Of a stretch of 64,000 bases of DNA, positions 14,821 through 24,665 are shown piece after piece; position 1 is the first letter of the stretch, and every line of letters begins with the position of its first letter. The translations under genes and the position numbers were made by a program. A model generated the notes under the pieces. It ran no database searches, was not told where the DNA came from, and worked only from the letters and a program-made list of their open reading frames with translations. The stretch spans positions 27,339 to 91,338 of the forward strand of contig CANMQH010000017.1 in assembly GCA_947499935.1 (NCBI GenBank). The letters are read 5' to 3'. This DNA comes from an uncultured Algibacter sp. (GTDB lineage Bacteria > Bacteroidota > Bacteroidia > Flavobacteriales > Flavobacteriaceae).

Positions 14821-17652
14821 ATGAGTCCATTTGAAGATTTTATTGAAGTAAAAGGCGCCAGAGTCCATAATCTTAAAAATATTGATATTTCCATTCCAAG
14901 AGAAAAACTTGTAGTTATTACAGGCTTGTCTGGTAGTGGTAAATCTTCTTTGGCTTTTGATACTATTTATGCTGAAGGACAACGCCGTTATATCGAAACA
15001 TTTTCGGCCTATGCCAGACAATTTCTAGGTGGTATGGAGCGTCCAGATGTTGATAAAATTGATGGCCTATCCCCTGTTATTGCCATAGAGCAAAAAACTA
15101 CCAGTAAATCACCCCGCTCTACCGTAGGTACTATTACCGAGATTTACGATTTTATGCGTTTACTCTTTGCGCGTGCCAGCGATGCCTATAGTTACAATAC
15201 AGGTGATAAAATGATTAGTTATAATGATGAGCAAATAAAAGCGCTCATTATTAAAGATTTTAAAGGCAAACGTATTAATATTTTAGCTCCTGTTGTACGC
15301 TCTAGAAAAGGACATTACCGCGAATTGTTTGAGCAAATTGCAAAACAAGGATTTTTAAAAGTACGTACCGATGGCGAAATTCGCGATATTGCAAAAGGGA
15401 TGAAATTAGACCGTTACAAAACGCATGATATTGAAACGGTAATTGATAGATTGGTTATAGATGATACTGTTGATAACGACAAGCGATTAACAGAAACCAT
15501 AAATACGGCAATGTATCATGGTGAAGATGTTTTGCTAGTCATAGACCAAGATACTAACGAAACACGCTATTTTAGCAGAAATTTAATGTGCCCTTCTAGC
15601 GGGATATCGTATCCTAATCCGGAACCTAATAATTTTTCGTTTAACTCCCCAAAAGGTGCCTGTGATAACTGTAATGGTATTGGTACGCTGTATCAAATCA
15701 ATGAGGACAAGATTATTCCTGATCATAAATTATCCATTAAAAACGGTGCATTAGCACCGCATGGGCCTCAAAAAAGCAGTTGGATATTCAAGCAGTTTGA
15801 AATCATAGCACAGCGTTTCAATTTTAAACTAACAGATGCTTACAAAGACATCCCAAAAGAAGCTAGGCAAATTATTTTGTATGGTGGTAATGATAAGTTT
15901 TCGGTAGAAAGTAAAACCCTAGGGATTACCAGAGATTATAAAATAGATTTTGAAGGTGTTGCCAATTTTATAGAAAACCAGTACAAAAACGCAGAATCTA
16001 CATCGTTAAAGCGTTGGGCAAAAGAGTATATGGATAAGGTTGAATGCCCTGTTTGTCATGGTTCTCGTTTAAAAAAAGAATCACTCTATTTTAAAATAAA
16101 TAAAAAAAACATAGCAGAATTAGCTAACACTGATATTGTTGAACTAGCCGATTGGTTTAAAGATTTGCACAAACATCTTTCTGATAAACAATTAAAAATT
16201 GCTGAAGAAGTTGTTAAAGAAATAAAATCGCGCCTTCAATTTTTACTCGATGTAGGCTTAGATTACCTATCCTTAAACCGAAGTTCTAAATCATTATCTG
16301 GTGGTGAGGCGCAACGCATAAGGTTGGCCACTCAAATTGGTTCGCAATTGGTTGGTGTATTGTATATTTTAGATGAACCAAGTATTGGACTGCATCAGCG
16401 CGATAATGAGAAACTTATAAACTCGTTAGTATCGCTTAGAGATATAGGGAATTCGGTTATTGTTGTGGAGCATGACAAAGATATGATTGAACGTGCCGAT
16501 TATGTTATTGATATTGGTCCTAAAGCAGGCAAATACGGTGGCGAAATTATAAGCATTGGTAATCCTGAAGAATTAAAAACACACAACACCCTCACGGCCG
16601 ATTATTTAAATGGTAAGAAAGCCATTGAAATCCCAAAAAAACGCCGTGCTGGTAACAACAAATTCATAGAACTAAAGGGATGTACGGGTAATAACCTAAA
16701 AAACATATCAGTCAAACTTCCGTTAGGTAAAATGATTGGTATTACGGGAGTTTCTGGTAGTGGCAAGTCTACACTAATAAACGAAACCCTCTACCCTATT
16801 TTAAATGCGTACTATTTTAATGGTGTAAAAAAACCTATGCCCTATAAAAGCATTAAAGGTTTAGAGCATATAGATAAGGTTATAGATATAAACCAATCGC
16901 CAATTGGCAGAACGCCCAGAAGTAATCCTGCTACATATACCGGAACTTTTAGCGAAATTAGAGCCTTGTTTGCTAAAATACCTGAAGCCATGATTAGAGG
17001 TTATAAGGCTGGACGTTTTAGTTTTAATGTTAAAGGTGGACGCTGCGAAACCTGCCAAGGTGGTGGCTTACGCGTTATTGAGATGAATTTTCTACCTGAT
17101 GTTTATGTAGAATGCGAAACGTGCCAAGGCAAACGCTTTAATCGAGAAACATTAGAGATTCGATATAAAGGAAAAAACATTAGTGATGTTTTAAACATGA
17201 CCATGAATGAGGCTGTAGCCTTTTTTGAGCATATTCCTAAAATTCACAAAAAATTAAAAACGATTAAAGATGTTGGCTTAGGCTATATTACTTTAGGGCA
17301 ACAAAGCACAACCCTTTCTGGTGGCGAAGCACAGCGTATAAAACTAGCTACAGAACTTTCTAAAAGGGATACAGGAAATACTTTTTATATTCTTGATGAG
17401 CCAACTACGGGTTTACATTTTGAAGACATAAGAGTGTTAATGATTGTGTTAAACAAATTAGCCGACAAAGGTAACACAGTACTCATTATAGAGCATAATC
17501 TAGATGTTATTAAAACAGTAGATTACATTATAGATATTGGCTACGAAGGCGGCAAAGGCGGCGGACAAATTATAGTAGAAGGTACTCCCGAAGTTGTTGC
17601 AAAACATAAAAAGAGCTACACGGCTAAATTTTTAAAAAAAGAACTACATTAG
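14821..17652 (+). CDS. uvrA: Excinuclease ABC subunit UvrA
   Basis: The 943-residue UvrA ATPase recognises bulky DNA damage and loads UvrB in nucleotide excision repair. It has two ABC-type modules. Walker A motifs are GLSGSGKSSLAFDT (about 33-46) and GVSGSGKSTLINET (about 643-656); signatures are SLSGGEAQRIRL and TLSGGEAQRIKL. Zinc-binding cysteine pairs are seen in CDNCNGIG, CPVCHGSR, CETCQGGG and CETCQGKR. Full family length with every motif intact. A LOG-family gene follows after 67 bases on the same strand. Confidence 0.98.
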   Translation: MSPFEDFIEVKGARVHNLKNIDISIPREKLVVITGLSGSGKSSLAFDTIYAEGQRRYIETFSAYARQFLGGMERPDVDKIDGLSPVIAIEQKTTSKSPRSTVGTITEIYDFMRLLFARASDAYSYNTGDKMISYNDEQIKALIIKDFKGKRINILAPVVRSRKGHYRELFEQIAKQGFLKVRTDGEIRDIAKGMKLDRYKTHDIETVIDRLVIDDTVDNDKRLTETINTAMYHGEDVLLVIDQDTNETRYFSRNLMCPSSGISYPNPEPNNFSFNSPKGACDNCNGIGTLYQINEDKIIPDHKLSIKNGALAPHGPQKSSWIFKQFEIIAQRFNFKLTDAYKDIPKEARQIILYGGNDKFSVESKTLGITRDYKIDFEGVANFIENQYKNAESTSLKRWAKEYMDKVECPVCHGSRLKKESLYFKINKKNIAELANTDIVELADWFKDLHKHLSDKQLKIAEEVVKEIKSRLQFLLDVGLDYLSLNRSSKSLSGGEAQRIRLATQIGSQLVGVLYILDEPSIGLHQRDNEKLINSLVSLRDIGNSVIVVEHDKDMIERADYVIDIGPKAGKYGGEIISIGNPEELKTHNTLTADYLNGKKAIEIPKKRRAGNNKFIELKGCTGNNLKNISVKLPLGKMIGITGVSGSGKSTLINETLYPILNAYYFNGVKKPMPYKSIKGLEHIDKVIDINQSPIGRTPRSNPATYTGTFSEIRALFAKIPEAMIRGYKAGRFSFNVKGGRCETCQGGGLRVIEMNFLPDVYVECETCQGKRFNRETLEIRYKGKNISDVLNMTMNEAVAFFEHIPKIHKKLKTIKDVGLGYITLGQQSTTLSGGEAQRIKLATELSKRDTGNTFYILDEPTTGLHFEDIRVLMIVLNKLADKGNTVLIIEHNLDVIKTVDYIIDIGYEGGKGGGQIIVEGTPEVVAKHKKSYTAKFLKKELH

Positions 17653-17719
17653 ATTACTGTACTATAATAATATAAACAAATAAAATAACGTCTAGAATGA
17701 TAGACTTAAAATAAACATA

Positions 17720-18409
17720 ATGAGAAAAGAACAACATCATAAAGGCTGGAACGAAATAAAAACTAACGATTCTTGGGCCCTTTTTAAAATCATGGGCGAG
17801 TTTGTAAATGGTTTTGAAAAAATGAGCAAAATTGGGCCTTGTGTATCCATTTTTGGGTCTGCGCGTACAAAACCAGACAATAAATATTATAAATTAGCCG
17901 TAAGTGTCGCTAACAAAATTGTAGATGCTGGTTACGGTGTTATTACTGGTGGTGGTCCAGGTATTATGGAAGCTGGTAATAAAGGAGCGCATTTAGGTGG
18001 TGGGACATCGGTAGGTCTTAATATAGATTTACCTTTTGAGCAGCATGATAACCCTTATATTGATGCTGATAAAAGTTTAGATTTTGATTATTTCTTTGTT
18101 AGGAAAGTCATGTTTGTAAAATATTCTCAAGGCTTTGTAGTCATGCCTGGAGGTTTTGGCACGCTTGATGAATTGTTTGAAGCCATAACATTAATACAAA
18201 CTCATAAAATAGCCAAGTTTCCGATTATTCTGGTAGGCACAGATTTTTGGGAAGGCTTGATGGATTGGGTTAAAAAAACACTTTTGGATACCTTTCAAAA
18301 TATAAGTGCAGAAGACCTAGATTTACTTCATTTGGTTGATACTGAAGACGAAGTAATCACGATACTTGATGCCTTTTATAAAAAATCAGATTTAAGCCCT
18401 AACTTTTAA
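17720..18409 (+). CDS. LOG-family protein (TIGR00730; cytokinin-type nucleotide phosphoribohydrolase-like)
   Basis: A 229-residue cytosolic Rossmann-fold protein. The diagnostic motifs are present: GGGPGIMEAGNKGA (about 74-87) and PGGFGTLDELFEAITLIQ (about 142-159). LOG proteins release the free base from nucleoside 5'-monophosphates; some bacterial members are pyrimidine/purine nucleosidases of the PpnN or YgdH type. The residue set fits an active enzyme, but the physiological substrate is unknown. It probably lies in one transcript with uvrA. Confidence 0.9.
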   Translation: MRKEQHHKGWNEIKTNDSWALFKIMGEFVNGFEKMSKIGPCVSIFGSARTKPDNKYYKLAVSVANKIVDAGYGVITGGGPGIMEAGNKGAHLGGGTSVGLNIDLPFEQHDNPYIDADKSLDFDYFFVRKVMFVKYSQGFVVMPGGFGTLDELFEAITLIQTHKIAKFPIILVGTDFWEGLMDWVKKTLLDTFQNISAEDLDLLHLVDTEDEVITILDAFYKKSDLSPNF

Positions 18410-18533
18410 TACCATATTACGTTTTGTAACGTTACATGATATTGAAGATATTTAAACATAAAAACTTAACCGCCTTATTTTGTTATATTGTAGCGCTTAT
18501 ATAAATTATTAACTAAAAAATGCTATCAAAACA

Positions 18534-21365
18534 TTGAAATTGCGCCCTCATTATTTCTTTCTTTTTTATTTAATGTCCATTACAAGCTTTTCTCAAAATA
18601 AAATTGATGTAAAAGCAGTTTTTGATATGGACAAAAAGGAAATTAAAATTTCTCAAACCATTCAATATCAAAATACAACAAATGATGTTTTGAGCACTAT
18701 TTATTTAAATGATTGGAATAATAGCTTCTCTAATAAAAAAACACCTCTAGCCATTCGTATGGCCGATGAATATAAAAACGATTTTCATTTAGCTAAAAGT
18801 AAAGACAGGGGGTATTCAAATATTAGTTATATAAAGCAAAATAATGAGAATTTAAAATTTAGTCCATTAAAAGACCAAGTAGACATTATTCAAGTTGATT
18901 TAAACACGCCTATAGCCCCAAAAGCATTTTACACCATAGATTTAGAATATGTTGTTAAAATCCCGAATGCAAAATTTACACGCTATGGGGTTACAGATTC
19001 TGGAGATATAAATTTGAGGTACTGGTACATAAGCCCTACTATTTATAATGGAGCTTGGAACTATTATAGCAATAAAGATTTGGATGATATGTATATTCCA
19101 AAATCTGACTTAAACATAGAAATTGAATATCCTATTGAATATACCTTAACATCAGAATTGAATACAAGCGATGCTAAACAACGTAATAATAAACAAATAG
19201 TTACATTAGAAGGTAAAGACCGAATAAACAGCAAACTCTTTTTTAATAAAATTTCTAAATTTGAGATTATACAAACTGAAGATTTATCTATTGTTTCCAA
19301 CATAAATGATGAGAACATTGAGGTTATTGAAAAAGTATTAATTACAGAAAAAATAACAAAATTCATTCTTGATAATTTTGGCGATTATCCGCATGAAAAA
19401 CTCTTGTTAACTCAAATCGATTATGATAAAGACCCTGTATATGGGCTTAATTTTTTGCCAGGCTTTATTAAGCCTTACCCAAAGAATTTTCAGTATGAAT
19501 TAAAAATACTAAAAGTCGCTTTACATAATTACTTAGAAAACACCTTACTTATTAATCCAAGGAAAGAACAATGGCTCATTGATGGTATTCAAATTTATTA
19601 TATGATGAATTATATAGATCAGCATTATCCAGACATGAAATTTCTGGGATCTATAGCTAATTTGTGGGGTGTACGTGCTTTTCACGCCGCAGATATGAAG
19701 TTTAATGACAAGTATGTACTAGCCCACATGCTTATGGCTAGAACAAATAAAGATCAACCGCTCACTATGCATAAGGATTCTTTATTAAAATTTAATACAA
19801 ATATTGCTAACAAATATAAAGCAGGGATAGGCTTAAAATATCTAGATGATTTTGTTAATCAAAATATTGTAGAAAATGGTATTGAATCTTTTTTAGCTGA
19901 AAACAAATTAAAAGCGACCACATCTAAAAATTTCGAATCCTTTATAAAATCTAAAACAGATAAAGACATTGACTGGTTTTTTGGAGATTATTTAAGTACT
20001 CGAAAAAAAATAGATTTCAAAATTCAAAATATAGAAAAAACAGAAGATTCTATAACCATTACCATTAAAAATAAGCGTGATAATAATATGCCTGTATCAT
20101 TATTTAGTATAAAAAATGATAGTATTATTTCTAAAATATGGGTGGAAAACATTAATAAAAACAAAACGCTCACCATACCAAGAAATGGTGCTAATAAACT
20201 TGTATTAAATTATAATGGCGCCATACCAGAGATTAACTTAAGAGATAATTGGAAATCGTTAAAAGGGTTTCTTTTTAATAATAAACCGCTTCAATTTAGA
20301 GTATTTCAAGATATTGAAGACCCCAATTACAATCAAGTATTTTTTATGCCCATTGTAGAGTTTAATAATATCTATGATGGACTCACACTAGGTATAAAAG
20401 CATATAATAAAACAGTACTTAGAAAGGTGTTTAATTACAAAATAGCTCCAAAATATGCACTTGGCTCTAAAACATTAACAGGGTCTGCATCTGTATCTAA
20501 ATCGCATTATTTTGAAAGCGGTGACCTGTATCTTATTAACTACGGTATTTCAGCAGGCTATTCTTCGTTTGCAGAAGACTTGTTTGTTAGTAAATTAACA
20601 CCCACATTAAGTTTTCAATTTAGAGAAAGTAATGATCTTAGATCTAACAAACGAAAATCGCTTGTTTTTAGATATGTAGATATTAATAGAGATGCCGATG
20701 TAAATAATATTTTAACAAGTAGTGAACCTAATTATAGTGTTTTTAATACACGATTTATAAACTCTAATGATAATTTAATAAACTTTAATAAGTGGTATGC
20801 CGATTTTCAATTAGGTAAACAATTTAGCAAATTGGCTTTTAATTATGAATACAGACGCTTGTTTGAAAGCAATAGACAATTAAACCTTCGTTTTTTCGCA
20901 GGCACATTTTTAAAGAATAATAGTAGTCCCGATTCTGACTTTTTTAGCTTTGCTTTAGACAGGCCTACAGATTACTTATTTGATTATAATTACCTTGGAC
21001 GTTCTGAAGCTTCAGGTATATTTAGCCAACAGTTTATAGAAGCCGAGGGCGGTTTTAAATCTAAATTAAGCACACCCTTTGCTAATAGATGGATATCTAC
21101 TGTTAATGCGAGTACTACCATCTGGAATTATATATTAGTTTATGGAGATATTGGTCTAGTAAAAAACAAGTCCCAATCGCCTAACTTTGTTTACGATTCT
21201 GGAATAAGAATTAATTTAGTAACAGATTATTTTGAAGTCTATTTTCCTGTTTACTCCAATCTAGGATGGGAAATAGGACAACCCAATTACGATCAAAAAA
21301 TAAGGTTTAAATTTACAGTAGACCCGCAATCGCTTTTAGGGCTCTTTAGAAGGCGTTGGTTTTAG
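18534..21365 (+). CDS. M1-aminopeptidase-like protein with a C-terminal beta-barrel, catalytic motif lost
   Basis: A 943-residue exported protein starting at TTG 18534; this start restores a full signal peptide (KLRPHYFFLFYLMSITSFSQ), and the ATG at 18520 in the neighbouring frame is followed at once by a stop. Residues about 22-510 have the layout of an M1 (gluzincin) peptidase, including PVYGLNFLPGF and the helix WLIDGIQIYYM. But the zinc motif HExxH is replaced by HNYLE (331-335), and the WLxEG glutamate by D350, so peptidase activity is not expected. From about residue 590 the chain looks like an outer-membrane beta-barrel (alternating aromatic strands, final residue F). It could be a scaffold or receptor facing the cell surface. 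Confidence 0.72.
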   Translation: MKLRPHYFFLFYLMSITSFSQNKIDVKAVFDMDKKEIKISQTIQYQNTTNDVLSTIYLNDWNNSFSNKKTPLAIRMADEYKNDFHLAKSKDRGYSNISYIKQNNENLKFSPLKDQVDIIQVDLNTPIAPKAFYTIDLEYVVKIPNAKFTRYGVTDSGDINLRYWYISPTIYNGAWNYYSNKDLDDMYIPKSDLNIEIEYPIEYTLTSELNTSDAKQRNNKQIVTLEGKDRINSKLFFNKISKFEIIQTEDLSIVSNINDENIEVIEKVLITEKITKFILDNFGDYPHEKLLLTQIDYDKDPVYGLNFLPGFIKPYPKNFQYELKILKVALHNYLENTLLINPRKEQWLIDGIQIYYMMNYIDQHYPDMKFLGSIANLWGVRAFHAADMKFNDKYVLAHMLMARTNKDQPLTMHKDSLLKFNTNIANKYKAGIGLKYLDDFVNQNIVENGIESFLAENKLKATTSKNFESFIKSKTDKDIDWFFGDYLSTRKKIDFKIQNIEKTEDSITITIKNKRDNNMPVSLFSIKNDSIISKIWVENINKNKTLTIPRNGANKLVLNYNGAIPEINLRDNWKSLKGFLFNNKPLQFRVFQDIEDPNYNQVFFMPIVEFNNIYDGLTLGIKAYNKTVLRKVFNYKIAPKYALGSKTLTGSASVSKSHYFESGDLYLINYGISAGYSSFAEDLFVSKLTPTLSFQFRESNDLRSNKRKSLVFRYVDINRDADVNNILTSSEPNYSVFNTRFINSNDNLINFNKWYADFQLGKQFSKLAFNYEYRRLFESNRQLNLRFFAGTFLKNNSSPDSDFFSFALDRPTDYLFDYNYLGRSEASGIFSQQFIEAEGGFKSKLSTPFANRWISTVNASTTIWNYILVYGDIGLVKNKSQSPNFVYDSGIRINLVTDYFEVYFPVYSNLGWEIGQPNYDQKIRFKFTVDPQSLLGLFRRRWF

Positions 21366-21423
21366 TTTATTTTAAATTATTATCACAAATAGCGATTTTA
21401 ATGTGATAATAATTTAAAATAAA
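21366..21423 (+). terminator. Perfect 22-bp inverted repeat
   Basis: A perfect 22-bp inverted repeat with a 14-base loop begins directly after the stop codon at 21363-21365. It is almost all A/T, so it is long rather than GC-strong. It probably terminates or protects the preceding transcript. Confidence 0.6.
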
Positions 21424-21477
21424 TAAACAATACTGTATATTATTGAATAATCAATAATAAATTAGGGTCTCATATTA

Positions 21478-21508
21478 TTGCAAAAAAGGGTGAAATATGC
21501 TACTTTTG
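21478..21508 (+). promoter_or_regulatory. Promoter of the E1 dehydrogenase gene
   Basis: TTG at 21478-21480 and TACTTTTG at 21501-21508 (exact TAnnTTTG), separated by 20 bases, 25 bases before the start codon. Confidence 0.7.
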
Positions 21509-21532
21509 CAAAACTGTAAAGCTATATAAACC

Positions 21533-23944
21533 ATGCAACCTTTAAGCCATCTAAAAAACGACTTATCATTCGAAGACTTTAAAACAGAAGTTCTAGCAGA
21601 CTACAAGATAGCTGTAGAGAGTCGCGAGTGTAGTTTATTAGGGCGCAGAGAAGTGCTTACAGGCAAAGCCAAATTTGGTATTTTTGGAGATGGTAAAGAA
21701 GTGCCACAATTAGCTATGGCAAAAGCATTCTTAAAGGGCGATTGGAGATCAGGATATTACAGAGATCAAACATTTATGTTGGCTATAGGTGCTATGAGTA
21801 TGGAACAATTTTTTTCTGGTTTGTACGCCAATACAGATTTAGAATTTGAACCCATGTCTGCTGGTAGGCAAATGGGTGGACATTTTGTTACACATAGTCT
21901 TAATGATAACGGAAGCTGGAAAGACCTGACTAAACAATACAACTCTAGTGCAGATATTTCGCCTACAGCTAGCCAAATGCCACGATTATTGGGCTTAGCA
22001 CAAGCATCTAAAATTTTTAGAGACGTAAAAGGCATCAATACATCAAATTTCTCCATAAATGGTAATGAAGTTGCTTGGGGAACTATAGGAAATGCAAGTA
22101 CTAGCGAAGGTTTGTTTTTTGAAACTATTAATGCTGCTGGTGTTTTACAAGTTCCTATGGTAATAAGTGTTTGGGATGATGAATATGGGATTTCGGTTCA
22201 TGCCAGACATCAAACTACAAAAGAAAATATATCAGAAATATTAAAAGGATTTCAACGCGATAAAAACGACAAAGGTTTTGAGATTTTACGCGTAAAAGGC
22301 TGGGATTACGCTAATCTTATAGCAACCTACCAAGAAGCTTCGGCTATTGCTAGAGAAGAGCATGTGCCTGTACTTATCCATGTGCAAGAGCTTACGCAAC
22401 CGCAAGGACACTCTACATCGGGTTCGCATGAACGTTACAAAAATGCAGAGCGTTTAGAGTGGGAAGCGCAACACGATTGTAATGTTAAAATGCGTGATTG
22501 GATTATTGAAAGCGACATAGCGACTAACGAAGCACTAATTGAAATTGAACGCACAGCCAAACGAGACGTTAGAGAAGCCAAGAAAAATGCTTGGAATAGG
22601 TTTTTAAGACCCGTTAAAAAAGAACATCAAGATATTGTTTCGTTATTAAAACAAGTCGCCTCTGTAAGTACCAATGGCGTATTTATATCCAAATTACACG
22701 ATAGCTTAGCAGCCATAGATGAACCTACAAGAAAGGATTGTTTATCCCATGCCAGAAAAGCTTTGCGTTATACCGTATCAGAATCATTTCCTGAAAAAAA
22801 CGCGCTTAGTGAATGGATTGATAATATGTTCTTAGACATTCAACCAAAGTTTAGTTCGCATTTATATTCCGAAACAGAACGTTCAAACATTAAAATAAAT
22901 GAAAATAAACCTACCTATAATGATGATGCAGAATTAGTTGATGGGCGCATTATCATTCGAGATAATTTTGATGCTATTTTTAAAAACTATCCCGAAACCT
23001 TGGTTTTTGGTGAAGATACAGGCACTATTGGCGATGTAAATCAAGGTCTAGAAGGTTTACAAGAAAAATATGGAGAATTACGTGTTGCCGATACTGGTAT
23101 AAGAGAAGCCACCATAATAGGGCAAGGTATTGGTATGGCTGTTCGTGGGTTAAGACCTATTGCAGAAATTCAATATTTAGATTATATTCTGTATGCATTG
23201 CAAATAATAAGTGATGATTTGGCGACTTTACATTACAGAACTAAAGGCAAACAAAAAGCACCTCTTATTATTAGAACACGCGGTCATAGATTAGAAGGTA
23301 TCTGGCATTCTGGCTCTCAAATGGGTGGTATTTTAAACTTGGTTAAAGGCGTTAATCTATTAGTGCCAAGAAACATGACTAAAGCTGCAGGGTTTTACAA
23401 TGCTCTTTTACTTGGTGATGACCCTGCTATTGTTGTAGAATGTCTTAACGGTTATAGATTAAAAGAGAGAATGCCTAATAATTTAAGTGCCATTAAAACT
23501 CCTATTGGCGTTGTGGAAACTATAAAAGAAGGTACAGATATTACACTAGTATCTTACGGGTCTACGTTACGTATTGTAGAGCAAACTGCAAAAGATTTAT
23601 TAGAGGTTGGGATTGATGCAGAAGTTATAGATATTCAATCTTTAATACCTTTTGATATTAATCATGATATTGTTAAAAGCATTGCTAAAACAAACCGTGT
23701 TATGATTATAGATGAAGATGTACCAGGTGGAGCATCGGCATACATTCTAGATAAAATTATTAATACTCAAAATGCATTTCAATATCTAGATAGCGTACCT
23801 AAAACATTAACAGCCAAAGCACACAGACCAGCATATGGTAATGATGGTGATTATTTCTCTAAACCTTCAGCCGAAGATATTTTTGAAGCTATTTATGCGG
23901 TTATGCACGAATTAAGCCCGAATCAATATCCAAAACTGCGATAA
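21533..23944 (+). CDS. 2-oxoacid dehydrogenase E1, fused alpha and beta subunits
   Basis: The 803-residue protein joins E1-alpha (about residues 40-380) and E1-beta (about 460-800) of a thiamine-diphosphate-dependent dehydrogenase of the branched-chain 2-oxoacid or pyruvate type. The alpha half shows QMGGHFVTHS and the cofactor region GNASTSEGLFFETINAAG. The beta half starts VDGRIIIRDNFDAIF and contains VFGEDTGTIGDVNQG, ATIIGQGIGMA and the C-terminal transketolase-type domain with VMIIDEDVPGGAS. Such fusions are common in Bacteroidetes and decarboxylate branched-chain 2-oxoacids for acyl-CoA and branched fatty-acid synthesis; the substrate is inferred. E2 and E3 genes are not nearby. Confidence 0.9.
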   Translation: MQPLSHLKNDLSFEDFKTEVLADYKIAVESRECSLLGRREVLTGKAKFGIFGDGKEVPQLAMAKAFLKGDWRSGYYRDQTFMLAIGAMSMEQFFSGLYANTDLEFEPMSAGRQMGGHFVTHSLNDNGSWKDLTKQYNSSADISPTASQMPRLLGLAQASKIFRDVKGINTSNFSINGNEVAWGTIGNASTSEGLFFETINAAGVLQVPMVISVWDDEYGISVHARHQTTKENISEILKGFQRDKNDKGFEILRVKGWDYANLIATYQEASAIAREEHVPVLIHVQELTQPQGHSTSGSHERYKNAERLEWEAQHDCNVKMRDWIIESDIATNEALIEIERTAKRDVREAKKNAWNRFLRPVKKEHQDIVSLLKQVASVSTNGVFISKLHDSLAAIDEPTRKDCLSHARKALRYTVSESFPEKNALSEWIDNMFLDIQPKFSSHLYSETERSNIKINENKPTYNDDAELVDGRIIIRDNFDAIFKNYPETLVFGEDTGTIGDVNQGLEGLQEKYGELRVADTGIREATIIGQGIGMAVRGLRPIAEIQYLDYILYALQIISDDLATLHYRTKGKQKAPLIIRTRGHRLEGIWHSGSQMGGILNLVKGVNLLVPRNMTKAAGFYNALLLGDDPAIVVECLNGYRLKERMPNNLSAIKTPIGVVETIKEGTDITLVSYGSTLRIVEQTAKDLLEVGIDAEVIDIQSLIPFDINHDIVKSIAKTNRVMIIDEDVPGGASAYILDKIINTQNAFQYLDSVPKTLTAKAHRPAYGNDGDYFSKPSAEDIFEAIYAVMHELSPNQYPKLR

Positions 23945-23957
23945 TTAAAGCATTTTG

Positions 23958-24428
23958 ATGAAAGCAGTTTCGGTAGTTACTATAAAAAAAGAATTAAAGC
24001 ATCTTTCATCTGATGAATTGACAGCATTATGTCTTCGTTTATCTAAATTTAAAAAAGAAAACAAAGAACTACTCACCTATCTATTATTTGAATCTGATAA
24101 TGAATCTGGATATATAGAACGTGTTAAAACATATATCGACACCGAATTTGAATCTATTAACAAAGATAGTTTTTTCTACATTCGTAAAAGTGTTAGAAAA
24201 ATATTAAGAAACACGAAAAAATACATCCGATACTCACAAATAAAAGAAACCGAAGTAGAGTTATTGCTTTATTTTTGTACTAAATTAAAATACTTTAAGC
24301 CCAGTATTAGTAAAAGTACTCAATTACAAAACATGTACGAGCGCCAACTATTACTAGCCAAAAAAATAATTAGTAACTTACACGAAGATTTGCAATATGA
24401 TTACAATTTAATCTTGGAAGATTTTTAA
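23958..24428 (+). CDS. Conserved hypothetical protein
   Basis: A 156-residue protein starting at ATG 23958 (TTG one codon earlier is possible), 13 bases after the E1 stop, so probably cotranscribed. It is wholly helical by composition: lysine/leucine-rich, with repeated heptad-like stretches (IKKELKHLSSDELTALCLRLSKFKKENKELL, shortened here to its start IKKELKHLSSDEL). No signal peptide or membrane segment. No known domain is recognised; it may be an adaptor. Confidence 0.7.
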   Translation: MKAVSVVTIKKELKHLSSDELTALCLRLSKFKKENKELLTYLLFESDNESGYIERVKTYIDTEFESINKDSFFYIRKSVRKILRNTKKYIRYSQIKETEVELLLYFCTKLKYFKPSISKSTQLQNMYERQLLLAKKIISNLHEDLQYDYNLILEDF

Positions 24429-24665
24429 TGTATTTATAACATCTATAAAATTATATATTTTCATTACACACATTTATAACCATTTCAAAATAGTACATAA
24501 CTAGCATTAGTGTTAATAATGTAATAAAATATGGGTATAAGTGATGTGAAATAATGCAATAATATCTAACTTTAAATTTATAAATTGCTTTATTTTTAAA
24601 TGGTAGCTAATAAATCATTTAAAACTGTTACTATAATTTATCAATGTATTCTTAAAATTTTGACT

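Noticed and set aside
24600..24665. Upstream start for the beta-helix lipoprotein
   Set aside because: It would place 22 residues before the lipoprotein signal and block normal processing at the lipobox cysteine.
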